Positions 13,703-26,364 of a stretch of 64,000 nt of DNA are shown here, in pieces. The notes under the pieces were generated by a model. That model did not search any database. It saw only the letters and a list, made by a program, of their open reading frames with translations, and was not told the origin of the DNA. The position numbers and the translations under genes were made by a program. Origin of the DNA: Cercophora sp. LCS_1 (Eukaryota > Ascomycota > Sordariomycetes > Sordariales > Lasiosphaeriaceae); contig JAPZLL010000013.1 in the NCBI GenBank assembly GCA_036250225.1, positions 884,737 to 948,736 on the forward strand. Direction: 5' to 3'. Position 1 is the first letter of the stretch, and every line of letters begins with the position of its first letter.

Positions 13703-15172
13703 GATGGTTTTGTTCACGACTCTTCCTTCTTTTGCTGTGGGTTTTTGCTGGGGTCTGCATCTTTGCTTTGTTTCCGTTGCACAGCAGAGCATTCGTTCGA
13801 GGTTTCCCTTTTGTTGTTGGTCTTGTACAAGTGGGGTGTTGTTTTTGTGAGATACGGGTACGTGAAACCCCTTTGTTTGAAACGTTTAATACATTTTGGG
13901 GGGTGTAGATTTTTTTGTCAGTGCCAGTGGTGGTTGTTTTTGTCGGTAGAGGGGAAGGAAGGGAGGGAGGGAGGAAAGGGAAAGGGAAAGGGAAAGTGGA
14001 GAGGGTGTATATGGAACTTGTTCTCTTTTTTTTTGTATATCCCTTGTAGTGAGAGAGAGAGAGAGTGGTGATGAATGAGATGTTTGTGGGGAGAGATTGA
14101 GATGTTAGATGTGTCTTTTTGGGCAGTGACGGACGTATTGTTTTGGGTGTTGATGAATGTGTTTGGACCTAACGGACTTGTTTGCTATTTGTGATCAAGC
14201 CGTCACGATCCAATGTGACGTTGGATGGGCAATGGGAGATGGGCGGCGGGCTAATATCGAGGCGATATTCGACGTGTCCATGGACCGGTATTCGTGTTTT
14301 GCGGCTAAAGTCGGGGGTGCGATCAAGCTTTCCCGAGATAGCGGGTAATTGCGCATCGTGGGACGGATGGGTGATTACATTGGGGGCAATGGTTCTAGAA
14401 TCTGGATTGGGGCTTGTTGGTGGTGTGGTTGAGGTTTGGTCGAGTGTTGATGCGGAGAGATGCTGACAATTGGGCAGGTCTGGACATGATGACTTCCACC
14501 ACAGACTCTGGTTCGAGTCTACGGAAGACGGACGATGCCTTTCACAATGTTACATTCCAACGGCACCTCACCTTCAAAAACAGGACCCTTGAACCCGGGA
14601 CAGGTACGTAAGCTCGCTATTTACCTGTGGAGTGCCCATTCCCCGGTTGGTAAAAAGGGATGCAACCCGGGACTGACTGAACAAGCCCCTATTTTAGGCC
14701 ACGTTTTTTTTGCCCAGCCCGTCGAAAACAAGTGGAAAATCCCACGAATGAACCCGCACTTTATTCTCCCAGTGCCGGCGCTACTGGTAGCGCATTGCTA
14801 CCGTCAAGACTCGACCGTCGGCCCTGAGAAAAGATGCTCGCACAAAATAACGGGCGCATCGCAATCTATCCCGCATCGCACGTCAATAGCCCCTTCCAGA
14901 ACACCTCGCTAAGCGGTGAAGCTGTGTCTGGTGCAATATACTTGAACCGCGCCTTGGATCGCGCAGATGTTGCTTGTCCGTTCCCGGTTTGTATTAGGCG
15001 GAGGCAAGACGGTTTCTCTGGCGCGCGGCCCGGTCTGGGGCGCCGACAGTGTAAGATGACTCGATCTATATACCGAATGCATTGCATTGTTCCAGAATCC
15101 CCTTTCTCTCCCTTCCGGGCCTCTTCCTGTCTTTTCACCATGCGGTAGCTTGTCGGAATTGGAACCGGAACC
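13703..15172. other. Intergenic; 3' UTR of the DOCK gene and promoter of the glycosyltransferase
   Basis: This contains purine-rich simple sequence (GGGAAA runs at about 13965-13995, GA repeats at about 14050-14065). No coding frame with a recognisable family was seen on either strand. Confidence 0.5.
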
Positions 15173-16443
15173 ATGGCAAGGGTGGTGCACCTGTCTATCC
15201 GGGCACGATACCGTCTGGTTCTCACATTTTGCATCGCCACCTTTATTTACTTTCTCTCTCCGCGCGGCGACGAGCTTTCCACGTCCATCATCCAATGGGG
15301 GACCACGGCGGGGCGGCGCATCACGCACGGGGGTAGCCACTTCTGGGAGACCAAGTCGTTCTCTCAAACATCGAGCAACAAGGAGAAAGATGCCGAACAG
15401 CCCGAGGTCCCAGCATCGACGCTCGAAGCCGACTTCTTCTCGTGGAAAGGTCCCGATTACGTCCCTGGTCCGAAACCACCGTATAAACCGCGTCGGGAAC
15501 CGGGTCCACCCGTGCCGGATCCGTTCCCGCTGTTGTCGTATAATCTCAAGCGTTCGAAGCTGAAGCATTTGCTGCAACCGCCTGCCATGAACAGGCCACC
15601 GACGACGCACTATGCTGAGGAGACGCCGCTGTTCATCGGGTTCACGAGGAATTGGCCGCAGTTGTTGCAGTGTGTGGTCAGCTACATCGCGGCGGGCTGG
15701 CCGCCGGGGGATATCTATGTTGTTGAGAACACGGGGGTGATGCATGCCAATCTCAATGGGCAGCTTACGCTGCAGAATCCGTTTTACCTGAACCATACGC
15801 AGTTGGAGGTGTTGGGTGTTAATATTCTTATTGTATGTCTTCCTCTCCTCTTTTTCACTTGCCGTCATCCCCACGACGTGACGCTGACAAGACACAAAGA
15901 CACCAACCCTCCTAACCTTTGCCCAACTCCAAAACTACTACACCCACACCTCCCTCCTCAATGCCTGGCCGCAATACTTCTGGACCCACCAAGACCTCGT
16001 CGTCTTCTCCCGCGAAAACGAGACCTTCCCCTCCGACCCGCCCAACCACCGCCCCGGCCCGGCGCAATACAGTCTCTACGACCGCGCCGTCGGCGTCCTC
16101 CAATTCCTCCGCCAGCCCTCGGCCCCGAAATGGGCGAACCACTTCTTCGCCTACGACCACCTGACCCTCGTCAACCGCGACGCCATCATCGACGCGGGCG
16201 GATGGGACACCCACATCCCGTTTTACGCGACCGACTGCGACATGTATGTGCGACTCATGTGGGCTGGGTACTGGCAGGGCGAGACCGAAATCGGTATAAT
16301 ACTAGATGTCAGCAGTGTGCTGGAGGATTTGGGCGCGCTATTACGCGTCCCAGGCGTGCGTGCCTCCTTCCCGGGGGATCCGGGAGCAAAAAAAGGGAAG
16401 AGGGATAAAGTCAAGGCGTATGGCGCTGGGAGGGACGATGATA

Positions 16444-16482
<39 letters not shown>

Positions 16483-16808
16483 CAAGGGAAGGCGAAACAT
16501 GGGAGAATCTGGTTGCGGTTGCAAAACGCATGGAGGAGGTGAAATATGAAGATGGTGGCGGGTCGCGGAATACATGGCAACTGCGACAGAGCGGGGGACA
16601 AGGGGAGCCGTTTTGGCGGGACGCCGAGGGATTCGAGACGGGGCTGCGGATGATGATTGACACGGGGCGGGCGGTGTTTGCCGAGAAGTGGGGACATCGG
16701 GGGTGTGATATTGCGAGGATGGGGATCAAGAGTGAGGATGCGTGGCGGTTGGAGAGGGATTGGGATTTGGAGACGGAAGGGTTGGGATTTGAGGGGGATG
16801 ATTGGTGA
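15173..16808 (+). CDS. Type II membrane glycosyltransferase-like protein
   Basis: Exons 15173-15832 and 15900-16808 with a 67-nt intron (GTATGT...CTGAC...AAAG) give 522 aa. An N-terminal signal anchor lies at about residues 16-29 (LVLTFCIATFIYFL), followed by a Pro-rich stem and a luminal domain. This starts at FIGFTRNWPQLLQCVVSYI and includes VVENTG and a DCD acidic motif (YATDCDMYVRLMW), which may be the DxD metal/nucleotide-sugar site. The layout fits a Golgi-resident transferase of a kind widespread in Sordariomycetes; donor and acceptor cannot be read from the sequence. A GAT microsatellite encodes an Asp run inside the catalytic half (about 16437-16481), a likely surface loop of variable length. 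Confidence 0.75.
16437..16481 (+). repeat. GAT trinucleotide repeat coding an Asp tract
   Basis: Nearly pure (GAT)n inside the glycosyltransferase reading frame, encoding DDDNDDDD-type sequence. It changes length in multiples of three without breaking the frame. Confidence 0.9.
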
Positions 16809-17837
16809 TCTTTGCCATCCTACTGATGGATTAGAAATGATGGGATAGAGATGGAATGGAAAAATGTTGAAGCATGATGGATGTTTGCGCAACAGCGAAC
16901 ATGTCATCTCAGCCTTTTCCCTCTTTTTGTCTCGTGTCCCAGAGTTTTTGATCAAGTCATGCGCAGCTTGCAGTGCATGCGTGTATGCACGCACGCAGAT
17001 GTCCTCAATCGCAGCGCAGTATCATCGCAGCGCAGTACAGCACAGCACAGCGCACCGCAGTTGCATGCATGCAGCACTCATCACAGCTGAGAAGGAACTC
17101 CCCATCTCTGGTCCTCTGCTCTGGTCTGCCATGGCAAGAGCGACGGTCTCCCGAACACCGGCCGGGTCCTACATACCCCCATCCAATTGACAATGGTCTT
17201 ATCCCGCAGTATCCAAGCGGACGAATAGAACACCGCCTTCTCATCGAAAATCTTGAGTTTCGATGCTCGTGGTTGGCAGATGCAGGATGCAAATGCAGAC
17301 TTCTCGGTTGGGGTGGTGACGGAATAGGGGCTGGCTGGCTGGCTGACAAACATGAGACAAGACAGCGTGGGGGAGGGGCAACTGCGCTGCACATGAGGGG
17401 CAGGTTTTGCTGGGGAGTGTGGCTTGACTTGCCGTTTATCTCGGGTTCTGACATGACATGACTGGCTGTGTGCGGGAAGACTCGGATGCTGAGGATGCGA
17501 GGGACGAGTGTCTTTGACAGGATTTCGAGGGAGGTGTCGTCAATTTGTCCAGACTCCGAGCCCGATGGGTTCGGCGATAGCTTGACGGGCTGGGGGTTGG
17601 CCGCGGACGGGGCGTTCACGACTCGAATTTTGGAGCAGCACAATGAAGAAAATCATCGCTCAATTGCATATCGTCATACAATAAATCGTTACCCTAGCAT
17701 CAGCTTCAAGATCCGGGAAACACAACATCGCAGTCCTGACAAAACAGTAAGAAGCCGTGATCCACCCAATATCGTACCGTATCCTTCACAAATGAGACAA
17801 AAAGACCAGTCCCAAATATCCCAACAATAACCTACAC
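16809..17837. other. Intergenic between convergent genes
   Basis: Two plus/minus genes converge here. I see short purine/pyrimidine repeats around 16990-17060 (CAGCGCAGT-like, CACAGCACAG) and no supported gene. Confidence 0.5.
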
Positions 17838-19059
17838 TCAGTAATACCCACCACCACTCCCCAGACTATCCCCGTCCCTCGACTCCGACGTAAAATAAGC
17901 CGAGTCATACCCGATGCTCGCCTCACAGCCCTCCTGCACCACCACGCCCGCGCCGTCTCCCGGCTTCATGTACAAGTCAAAGTTGAGAGACACGTCCGGC
18001 AGCAGAAACGAAAACATGGGGTCATCGTTAAACGTTCCAATAAACTCGTTCATATCCGTGATCATCCCCGGCAGCGCAAGAGCCTTTTCATCCTCAGGCT
18101 CAGGCTCAGGCGTCGGTTCGGCGGCCTGCTGCAAGAAGGCTTGCTGCTCGGCCTGAAACATCCACGTTCGCGTGATCTTGTTGCTCAGCTCGTGGAAGAG
18201 GTCGTTTGCCGCCTTGTTGACCTGGTTCTCGAGCTGGCGGAGGCCATGTTCAACTTGATGCTCGATGATGGGCTTGACGTGGCTGAGGAATTCCTTTCGC
18301 ACGTAGGCCTTGCATTCTTCGACGTCCTTGAAGCGGGACAGCTCTGTGGCTGCGGGCGTGGCCGCAACATCCTCGTTCGCGTCATAGTCTGGGATGTTGT
18401 GGTTAGCAACGGGGAAAGCGTGTGGGAGAAGATCGATACATACAAGGTGATGGACGGGCCTTGGCACCGGGGAAGATGATGCGGTACATCTCCTGCCACT
18501 TCTCCACCGGGGACGAGTTCGCCTTGGCGCGGGCACGGAGCTGTTTCTCCTGCTCGTCCGTAATGGTGTCGGTCGGTGTCTTGTCCGACACCTCGCAGAT
18601 ATCCTTGGACCGCTGATGCTCCTTGAGCGCCTTGGTGTCTTCGAAGAGCTCAAAACACCGGTTACAGGCATTCGTGAGCGAGTGCCGCCGGTAAACATGC
18701 TCCCTGTTTCTGTCAGTCCCATTGAACTCCAAAAGCCCCAAGGAAACTCACTTGACTCGATGTAACTCGATCCATCCCGGGCCACAGCACGTCTTGACGT
18801 TCTTGTACTTGGCCGGGTCGTGCTTGGCAAACGGACAGGCGAACCGCAGATGGTCGCGCCGGGCCCGCTTCTGCTGCCCCGACACGCTGTCGCCATCGTC
18901 GGCTCCGCGGCGGCGCTTTAATGGCTTTAGTTCGTCGTTATTAAGCCATCTGTCGAGTTGTCGTTCGATCTCCGCCATAGATCTGGCAACGATCGCCTTC
19001 TTCCTTCTGCTCAGGAGGCTCTCTGCAGGTGAGGGTTTGCCTGAGGCGTATGAGTCCAT
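17838..19059 (-). CDS. C2H2-like zinc-finger protein, fungal family of unknown function
   Basis: Three exons on the minus strand (19059-18752, 18703-18444, 18388-17838) with introns GTGAGT...ACAG and GTATGT...CCAG give 372 aa in one frame. The N-terminal third is basic (KRRRGADD). The zinc-binding part reads FACPFAKHDPAKY, then C-C...H, then HVYRRH, NACNRCFELF and HQRS...C, a fungal C2H2-variant arrangement often found in regulators. The C-terminal half is helical and charged with an acidic tail (TPEPEPEDE) ending in GGGYY. It is probably nuclear. No pathway can be assigned from context. Confidence 0.75.
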
Positions 19060-20971
19060 GCGGTCGAATAGATCATTAAGTCGATCCGCTTCTAGCTAGA
19101 GCAGCCGACCTCGAGACATGAGATGAGGTTCCAGCTTTTGATAGGACCGTGTGTACGTGTGTGCTGCTGGTTGTTGGGCTATGGAGACGATGAGGGTGAT
19201 AAGAGCTGGGAAGGCTGGAGACCAAAAAGTCAGGCTGAGAAAGCAGGCCAACTGTATGAGACAAAGATCAAGATGAAAGCGGTCGCGAGCACAAGATATA
19301 CCAAGCGTGAGAGGAGATCTGCCATTGAGGAGTATCCAGCCAAGCTCGACCACGCCCACCCATCTTATATGCCCGCCCTTCGTTTGCGCAAATGCGGAGA
19401 GACTTTGTCCTCCGTGATCATCCACATCCTTCGGTTCCGAAGACCGTACCCATTCGCCAATGGCGTGTTCCGACCCGCAGCCTAGGTGACCAGAACCCCG
19501 CAACGTCGTCCTGCATGCGATGACACGCATGAGCAGCCCAGACAGTGGCTAGCCTGGAGTCCCCGTCTTGGCTGTGGGAGCCTGGTCGGCGGCTTTCATA
19601 GGGCGGACTTCTCAATTGCGAAATCCCACTCGTCCTTCATCACCAGATAAGGCTGTGGGCGGGGAAGCTGGTGTATCCCGCACAAAGTGCGGGATTGCTG
19701 ACAGATTCCAAGACAAAGCATTATCGAATCAGGCGCCGTTGGCGATGCCTTGCAGCTCAAGCTCATCAGGCTCTGGGGTCGCATCAATGCGCTTCCTGCA
19801 TTATCACGTTTCCGCCGGTTGTGGTCGTGATTTGTCGTCGGTTCGCGAAAATGCGGAGAGCGGAGGTGACTGTGTGGCTTGGACCGGCCGCTCGCCGGCC
19901 AGCTTCGGTGAAAGTCCACCACAGCCTTCCCGTCCCGGAGCGCCGCAAGCCGAATCACACATAGGCTCGTCCCGGGCCTTCCATGAAACCTGTTCGACAT
20001 CCCGCTCGTCTACTGCTCATTTGCGGAGAATCATAGCTCCCGCAACTCCCATCTCAGCTCGTCAAGTGAGGAACTTTTGCCAGCGCAGTGGTAGCCTGAT
20101 CGTCGCTTGCAAACGGAACTGCGTATCCCTCATCTGTCTCAAACATGGACGAGAAGGGTGATTGAGCCGCAGACACTGCCCGGGTTGCCATCCCGTTGGA
20201 CGAGGCAAGAAGACGTCGCCGTGGCAGGCGTAGATAGAGCCGCCTTCCAGGTCCAGCTCGGTGAGGCTGAGCTTGCCGCGTCGGGTTGGCATGTCCCCGA
20301 GTCACCGAGTTCGAGATGTCGTTGGCGAGGACGTGGTGGTTCTTGAGCGCGCAGCTGCGGACTCGAGATTGAGACTGCAAACGATGTCTGGCCTTGGTAA
20401 ATAAAATGACAGCGTCCGCCTCTCTCGGGATGCTATCACCGGCCGAATATTTCGAAACATCAGCAAGCCGGCGCACCCATAAGCAGAAACCGCCACTGTT
20501 CTTCCCGTCAGCATTGCAGACGCACTTGTGTTCCCTCAACATGCAAAACGGAACCGACTCCAAGCCCCGTCTGTCGGGAGACGAGTAGGTGCAGCCGTTC
20601 TCATTCTGGCACGGCCATAAAACCTAACAGCAATCAGGAAGCCATCAGCGCAGCCATCATCATATACCATGTCACAGTTTCTGCTCTCCAGAGACGATCT
20701 GTCACAGCGGTTGCTGAAAGGGGACGTCAGCATGGGGGAACGGCAAGCCCGTTATGGCAAACTGACGAGCGAGTTGGATGAACTGGCGAAAAAAATATCC
20801 GGTCCTCGACCGACCCTTTGATCAAGATTAAATGGTTCTGGATGTAATAATACCTAAGACAAATGAGTCCATCTGGGACGGGGGCAAAGAGAGCCCTTCT
20901 TGTGCCGGTTAGGATGGCTTTCCATGATTCTGTGCTTTGCGTTTCTGTTCGATTGCCCAGGGCCGCTGCTC
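19060..20971. other. Mostly noncoding; one weak minus-strand cysteine-rich candidate
   Basis: The first 1.1 kb (19060-20160) contains only overlapping open frames without family resemblance. A minus-strand stretch at about 20540-20715 can be spliced (intron 20667-20624, GTATAT...GTTAG) into a segment with eight cysteines. Its start and 3' exons could not be resolved, so I do not call it a gene; it is described as a finding. Confidence 0.4.
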
Positions 20972-22632
20972 TCACACTGGGGTGGGGCACACAGAACCGG
21001 GATCCTCAAAGTCGGTCAACGGTCCATACGCCTGTAAAGTGTTAGCCTTGTTCGTCCCAATGTTCATTGGAATACATACCGCGGTGTCTAGGTCAAGCCA
21101 GTCAAGAACCCCCCATTTATCCCAGAGCCTCGGGGTCGGGGTGGGCCAGGTCGGTGGCTCGACGGGCGCCTTTTGCGGTCTTGGCGGTTTTTCTACCGGA
21201 GGTGGCTTCGGCTGACGAAGCCGGCGTGGCAGATACTCTCTCGCTGTCTTTGGTAGCCTCGGCGGCTTGTGCTTTGGCGGAGGTCCCGGCTTCTTGTGCA
21301 TTACGGTGTAGATGCGACCCAAAGGTCGACATACTTCGGGTACTCTTCCGTCTCCAATGCGAAGGGCCGGAATTTTTTTGGATCCCCTTGAGTATAGGAA
21401 GGGTGCGCCTTTGGGACTGCCACTGTTTGGCCCGGATATTGTTGCTGATGCTGCATAAACTGTCCAGGATATTGGTTCGGGTGCTGTCCTGGATGCTGCC
21501 CTGGGTGCTGTCCCTCGAAGAATTGTGGTGGGGGTTGCGGATAGTATTGGAGAGGTGGCCCATGTTGCTGCATTTGTTGTTGCACTTGCTGCTGAGCTTG
21601 TTGTCGAGCTTGTTGCGGCCTTGGATGCTGCGTTTGTTGTTGTTGCATTTGCTGATGTACTTGCTGCTGCATTTGTGGCCCAGCCTGTTGCCGCCCGTGA
21701 TGCCCTGGATGCTGTCCTTGGTAGATGGATTGATCGGGATAACCAGGATGCATTGGCTGACCGGGATATGGGGGGTGGTGATCTAGATGGCCAGGAGGTG
21801 CGTGTTGTTGCCCGCCGTGTCCAGGATGGGCTGGATGGCCTGGTTGTTGTGGTGGGAATTGGTGCCCCTGGGGATTCTGCGCAGGCGGCCTTTGCGGTTG
21901 CTGTGGCGGCCGCATCTGCGCCCAGAGCTTTCCAGGGTGCGGAACTTGTACGGGTGGAGGGACATTGCCCTGATCAACCGATCCTTGCTCATGTGGAGAC
22001 TGGTCACTCTCTTGCTGGTCGACCGGTTCCTGGGGCAGCATCTGCTCTTGCTCCTCCCCGTCCTCCTCTGGAGCTTCCAAGCTCTCTTAGGTCTCCTGCG
22101 GGGTCTGCTGGTCTTGGTCTCCTGCGCCTGGTGCGGTCTCTGCTCCTTTGACCTGCTGCTGCATTTCCGTGTGGCCTGGCTGTTCAGGTTGCTCTTGTGG
22201 CGTATCAGCCTGTTCCACACTCTCTAGTTGTTGTGGCTGTTGTGTTTGCTGTGGTTGTCCGGGCTGAACCTGGTGCAGCGGCGGTCCTTGAGCCTGTCCC
22301 TGATGCTGCGCATTGGCCTGAACTTGCTCGACCGAGTAAACTGCAGCCGGGCCTAAATGTATTGTGTGTGGTTGCTCTTGCGGTGGAACTGGATGGTTTC
22401 CTTGCGGTTGTCCTTGTAACTGTCCTTGCGGTGGGATTGGCTGGTTTTCTGGGTATGCTTGAGGGGGTTGCTGGCCCAGGCGCCACGGTGAATCTCCTCC
22501 AGCAGGAGGCGGGAATGGCCCAAATCCCTGGCCCTGAGAGTTTGGCATGTGCCCGACGAGTTGGTGTTGAGGACAGGGAGGTGCCGACACTAGTGCTTAC
22601 ATCGGCATTTACATTAGCATCTATGTTACCAC
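20972..22632 (-). pseudogene. Gln/Pro-rich 3' extension of the zinc-cluster gene, frames interrupted
   Basis: Immediately downstream on the same strand, 22590-21301 reads as a single frame of Gln/Pro/His-rich sequence (PGQHPGQHPG, QQQVHQQMQQQQ), interrupted only by TAA at 22089-22087. A following Pro/Lys-rich part in another frame joins through a canonical intron at 21079-21032 (GTATGT...CTAAC...TTACAG) to a short terminal exon ending at 20972. The composition suits a transcription-factor activation tail. However, no combination of canonical introns I tried joins exon 3, the Gln-rich frame and the last exons into one reading frame. Either the tail is decaying or the splicing is unusual. Confidence 0.5.
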
Positions 22633-25504
22633 TTACATTGGTGGTGGTGCTGGCACCGGCCCCCGGTGCTGATACGGGACGGCTGGAGGAACTGGAGGAG
22701 TCGGAGGAGTTGGATCCGCCAACACCAGGTGCGGAACGGGCCCGAGATGCGCTCTCTTCCCCCGACGTCCCTTGACACGCGATTTCGGCACCGCAGCTGG
22801 AATTGGTCCTACTGGGTACGGAATCATACCTCGTTCATGTTCTTCCCTAAGATCCTCCGTGGGCGGTTCTTCTTCGTGTTGCTGCGCCGGAATTGGTGCA
22901 GGTGTGGCTTCCATCCGCGCAACGGGCACCTGAGGTATTTCCGCCTCCCAGTGGGTACGGAGAGCGTCAACCAAGAGTTGTTCGTTCGGAGAATCGTGTT
23001 CCTCCTCGTACTGGCCGTCTGCTCTCGAGTTTTCCTGCACGGCCGAGCCGTCTTGTTCCTCGTCATCTGAATCATCTGAATCAGAATTGGAGCTGTCCTG
23101 GTCCTCGGCAGTTCTTTGGGTTTGTGTCCCAGTCGCCTGTTCTTCTGTTTGAGGAGGCACCTGCCGTTCCATTTCAGCCTTGAGCTCCCTGAGAATGATG
23201 ACGTATCTGCGGCCAGGAGAATATGGAGGGGTGCCATCCCCCAGCATGCCCAGTATCTTGCCAGTAAACTCCAATCTGTCCTGGTCTGTTTTGCCCCAAC
23301 CACGATACTTGAGCCCACCGAAGAGACGCTGCCGATCTCGAATATGTGGGATCGTATAGATCACGGCGCCAGAAATGTAGGCGACGTAGTGTGTATACCA
23401 CATAGTGCCAAACATTCGAGGTTCCATGAAACGCCAAAAGTCCTGCAAAAGACCAAGACACGCCCGCGCGGCATTGGAGCAATCTCGGATGTACGCGTCG
23501 TCGTAAGGATGAACCTTGACCTTTGGTTGGGGAGGAGGGTACGACGCCGTGATAAACAGCCGCAGAAGAAGCATCTGGGCGTGGCAGTGCGTCAGCTTGA
23601 GAAGCGTCGCCTGACGCCGGAAAAGAGGCAGCAAGTCCGTGACTCTTTGGTGGGAAAGAAGCCGCGGCAATGACTCCTTCCACTCCTCGAGCTCTACCAC
23701 GTAGCGTTTCGCCGCCTCTACCCTCACTACCTCAGGGACGTCTTGGATGGTATAGACGTCACGAAAAATCCGATCAAGGAGCTGGGCCAACTGGGCCTGG
23801 TAGATCAGCGCCGATGAGTAGCAGTCGGTTGGGTGGGCACGAATCGGTCCGGCTTCGTCCGCGTCTTCGTCGTTGACGTGGTCGGGAAGCTCCTGGTCAA
23901 CCTGGTCGGGGGTGAAGTGCGCGGGACGGCCGAAGAGCATGCTCAACTGTCTATCAATAACATAGGCGGACCAGAAGAGCCGTCTTTCGCACTGTATTTT
24001 TGGGTAATTGGGCTTGCGGGTAGCATCGACCGACAATCCTCGATTCCGACCCATCTTGCGGTGAAGGCCAAGCAATGTGATGACTTGCGCCGTTCTGCCA
24101 AAAGTGCACCAACCCTGGTTCAGCCGACTGGTGGAGAGAAGATAAAAGTCCTGGAGCAAGCGGGCTTGGGCCGACTCGAGGGTCAGAGTGCCCTTCTCGC
24201 TGTCCGACAAGGCTACAGCGGTCGCATAGAGGTTATCGCCAAAGTTTGTCGTCCAGATCCACGCATCTGGTCGGTTTCCCTTTTTGTCACGATGAGCTCG
24301 GTCGCGAAAGAAGGACCCAATCGCCAGTGCCATCAGGACAACGGCCGTTTTTGCGGGGCTAATATCCTGGGTGAGGCTTTGATCGGTGGTGTAGTTGGTA
24401 TACAGCACCTCCATCCATTGCTTCAGGGATGGGCGGTGCACAAAGTTGTAGGTGCAGTACCAGCTACTTAGGTATTCCTCGAGGAGTTCGTCCCATCGAT
24501 GACGATCCGGGAGCTTGAAGGGTTGGGTGTGATCGAAGGGCTGATCTGACGGAAGGAGGCCTGCCCGCGGTTGGGCAATCTTGTGCCACGCCTTTTGAAG
24601 AAAGAAGAGAGGCGGCGTCTCTTCTGGTTTGACGTATCGTTTGGAGAGCCGAAGCGCTTCCTGCTCTGGGGTCAACTCAGGAGGCTCAAGGAGTGCCGGC
24701 GTCGGTTCGACGCTTTCAGATGCACCCGGGGCTTCGGCAGCACTGCCACTAGCCTCAGCATTGGTATTGGCGTTCTGTTCCTGAGCTCGCCTCTCGATCA
24801 TGACCGGGTGGTCATCAGGGAAGAGCTCGGGCAAACTGGGCAGCGTTAGCTCGAACCAACCAGGACAAGGACAATACTACGCACTTCTTGAAGGTACATG
24901 GGATCCTTTTCTTGAAGCAACGCTCACAGGGCTTCTTGCCAGAGCACTTCTCCTTGGTGACACGGCAGACATCGCAGGCAATGGCATCTTGGCTACGGAA
25001 GCGTTTGATCTTGACACGGGTTGAGCGCGTTTTTACACGATTGCGAGCCCAAGGGTCATCTTTTGGAGGTGGCGGGGGCGACTTCACGCGTCCCCTGAAG
25101 AATGGAGTGTCGTACGTGCAGGTCAGCCCCTTCCAGGTGCCTGTGGACGGGGTGTCAACCACAGACTCAAAAATGAGGGAGCATCGAGAAAAGACAGAAA
25201 CGCAATTACAGATGTTACAAGGCTTGAAGCCGGAGCACTTTGGCTTTGCACCACGACACTGGTCGCAAACGCGGACAACTCTCAGGGCGGGCTTCTTTTT
25301 TTGTGGTGGTTGTCCTGCAGGGGCTCCGTCTGCAGATCGCTTGCCATTGGACGGCGCATTGCCGGTCGGGCCCTGGGGTTGGTCACCGTCATTGAACTCA
25401 TCTTCGTTGTCATCATCAGAGTCACTGGCATCCTCGTCGAGTTCTTCCTCTTCGTCTTCTTCTTGGATGGTGTCTGGCATAGACTGGTGTGCGTGCAACG
25501 ACAT
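22633..25504 (-). CDS. Fungal transcription factor with two tandem Zn2Cys6 clusters
   Basis: Exons 25504-25210, 25140-24885 and 24835-22633 (introns GTAATT...CACAG and GTGCGT...CCCAG) give 917 aa up to the first in-frame stop. An acidic N-terminus precedes cluster 1, whose sixth cysteine is supplied by exon 2, and cluster 2. Both have exactly C-x2-C-x6-C-x5-C-x2-C-x6-C and both contain CSGxKPC. Basic linkers follow (KTRSTRVKIKRF). The central part is a fungal-specific regulatory domain (FWSAYVIDRQLSMLFGRP, about residues 290-600), and an acidic Ser/Asp segment and a Pro-rich tail end at PAPPPM. The protein should be nuclear. The last codon overlaps a perfect GTAAGT donor at 22636-22631, so the gene may continue into the Gln-rich region downstream. 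Target genes are unknown. Confidence 0.85.
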
Positions 25505-26364
25505 TGCGACGTCAGCGCACTAGTGCATGCGGGTAAAAGCGCGGCTCGGACGCGTCTCAATGGATGCCAAAAGATGGAGACGGAGTCAGTTTGGGGGGGA
25601 CCAAGCTAAATTTGGAGGGAAACTTCGCGAGAGGCAGTTAAGTGGCTCACAGGCAGGGCAGGAAAAATCTGCAGAGTGGTCCGAGCACTCTGACCTGACC
25701 AGGATACGTACACCCCTAGGTTTCAGCTGAACCAGAGAACACCAACAGCACCGTCACTCAGCTATCATCAAAGTCCGTCCGATGACAAGGCGAAGGCATG
25801 TTTGCTTCACCGTGGCTCAATTTTCCAGTCGGGGAATGATAGTCAAAATCTACCGACCAGATGGAACTCCGTTCCAGTTTGTAAAAGGGTCAGCTGCCTA
25901 TCGCTCAGGCAGGTCGGAAGGAGCACAGGGTGAAAGACATTTGAGACGCCGCCTTATCTCGATGCCCGTTCTTCTCCTAGATCTGACATCATCTCCAGAG
26001 GTCTCAGACACCCGAGGAGCAGCTACAGCGCACCCGAATCCATCTCGAATTTGACATCGGCGATGACAACAGCCCTCTCGTTGTTGAGAAGTCTGTGCAG
26101 TCGGCGTTCGGGTAACGACAACGCTGAATCTATACACCTAGACGGCTAGCTGGTTTGAAGTTGTTTCCTGCCTCGGTCTGTGTGCCCTTTGGCAGGGGTC
26201 ATGCTGAGGGCTGACTGGTGCCGTCTCTGCTATAGACGATGAATCCTCCAGTTTTGTGGTTGTTACCCAGGTGCATCGTGGGCGATGTATCTGCTGAGCG
26301 CACCAATAACATCATCCAAACTCAATGACGTCTCACGTATTGTCCTAATATCACCGCGACTGCA
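25505..26364. other. Intergenic; promoter side of the zinc-cluster gene
   Basis: No supported gene was seen. It separates the divergently oriented zinc-cluster gene and the HET remnant. Confidence 0.5.

Noticed and set aside
19568..20161. 197-codon plus-strand frame
   Set aside because: Low-complexity Ser/Arg composition without a recognisable domain; a competing minus-strand frame is similar in quality.
21067..24471. Long plus-strand open frames opposite the zinc-cluster gene (239, 208, 192, 185 and 212 codons)
   Set aside because: These are antisense shadows of the biased codon composition of the real gene.
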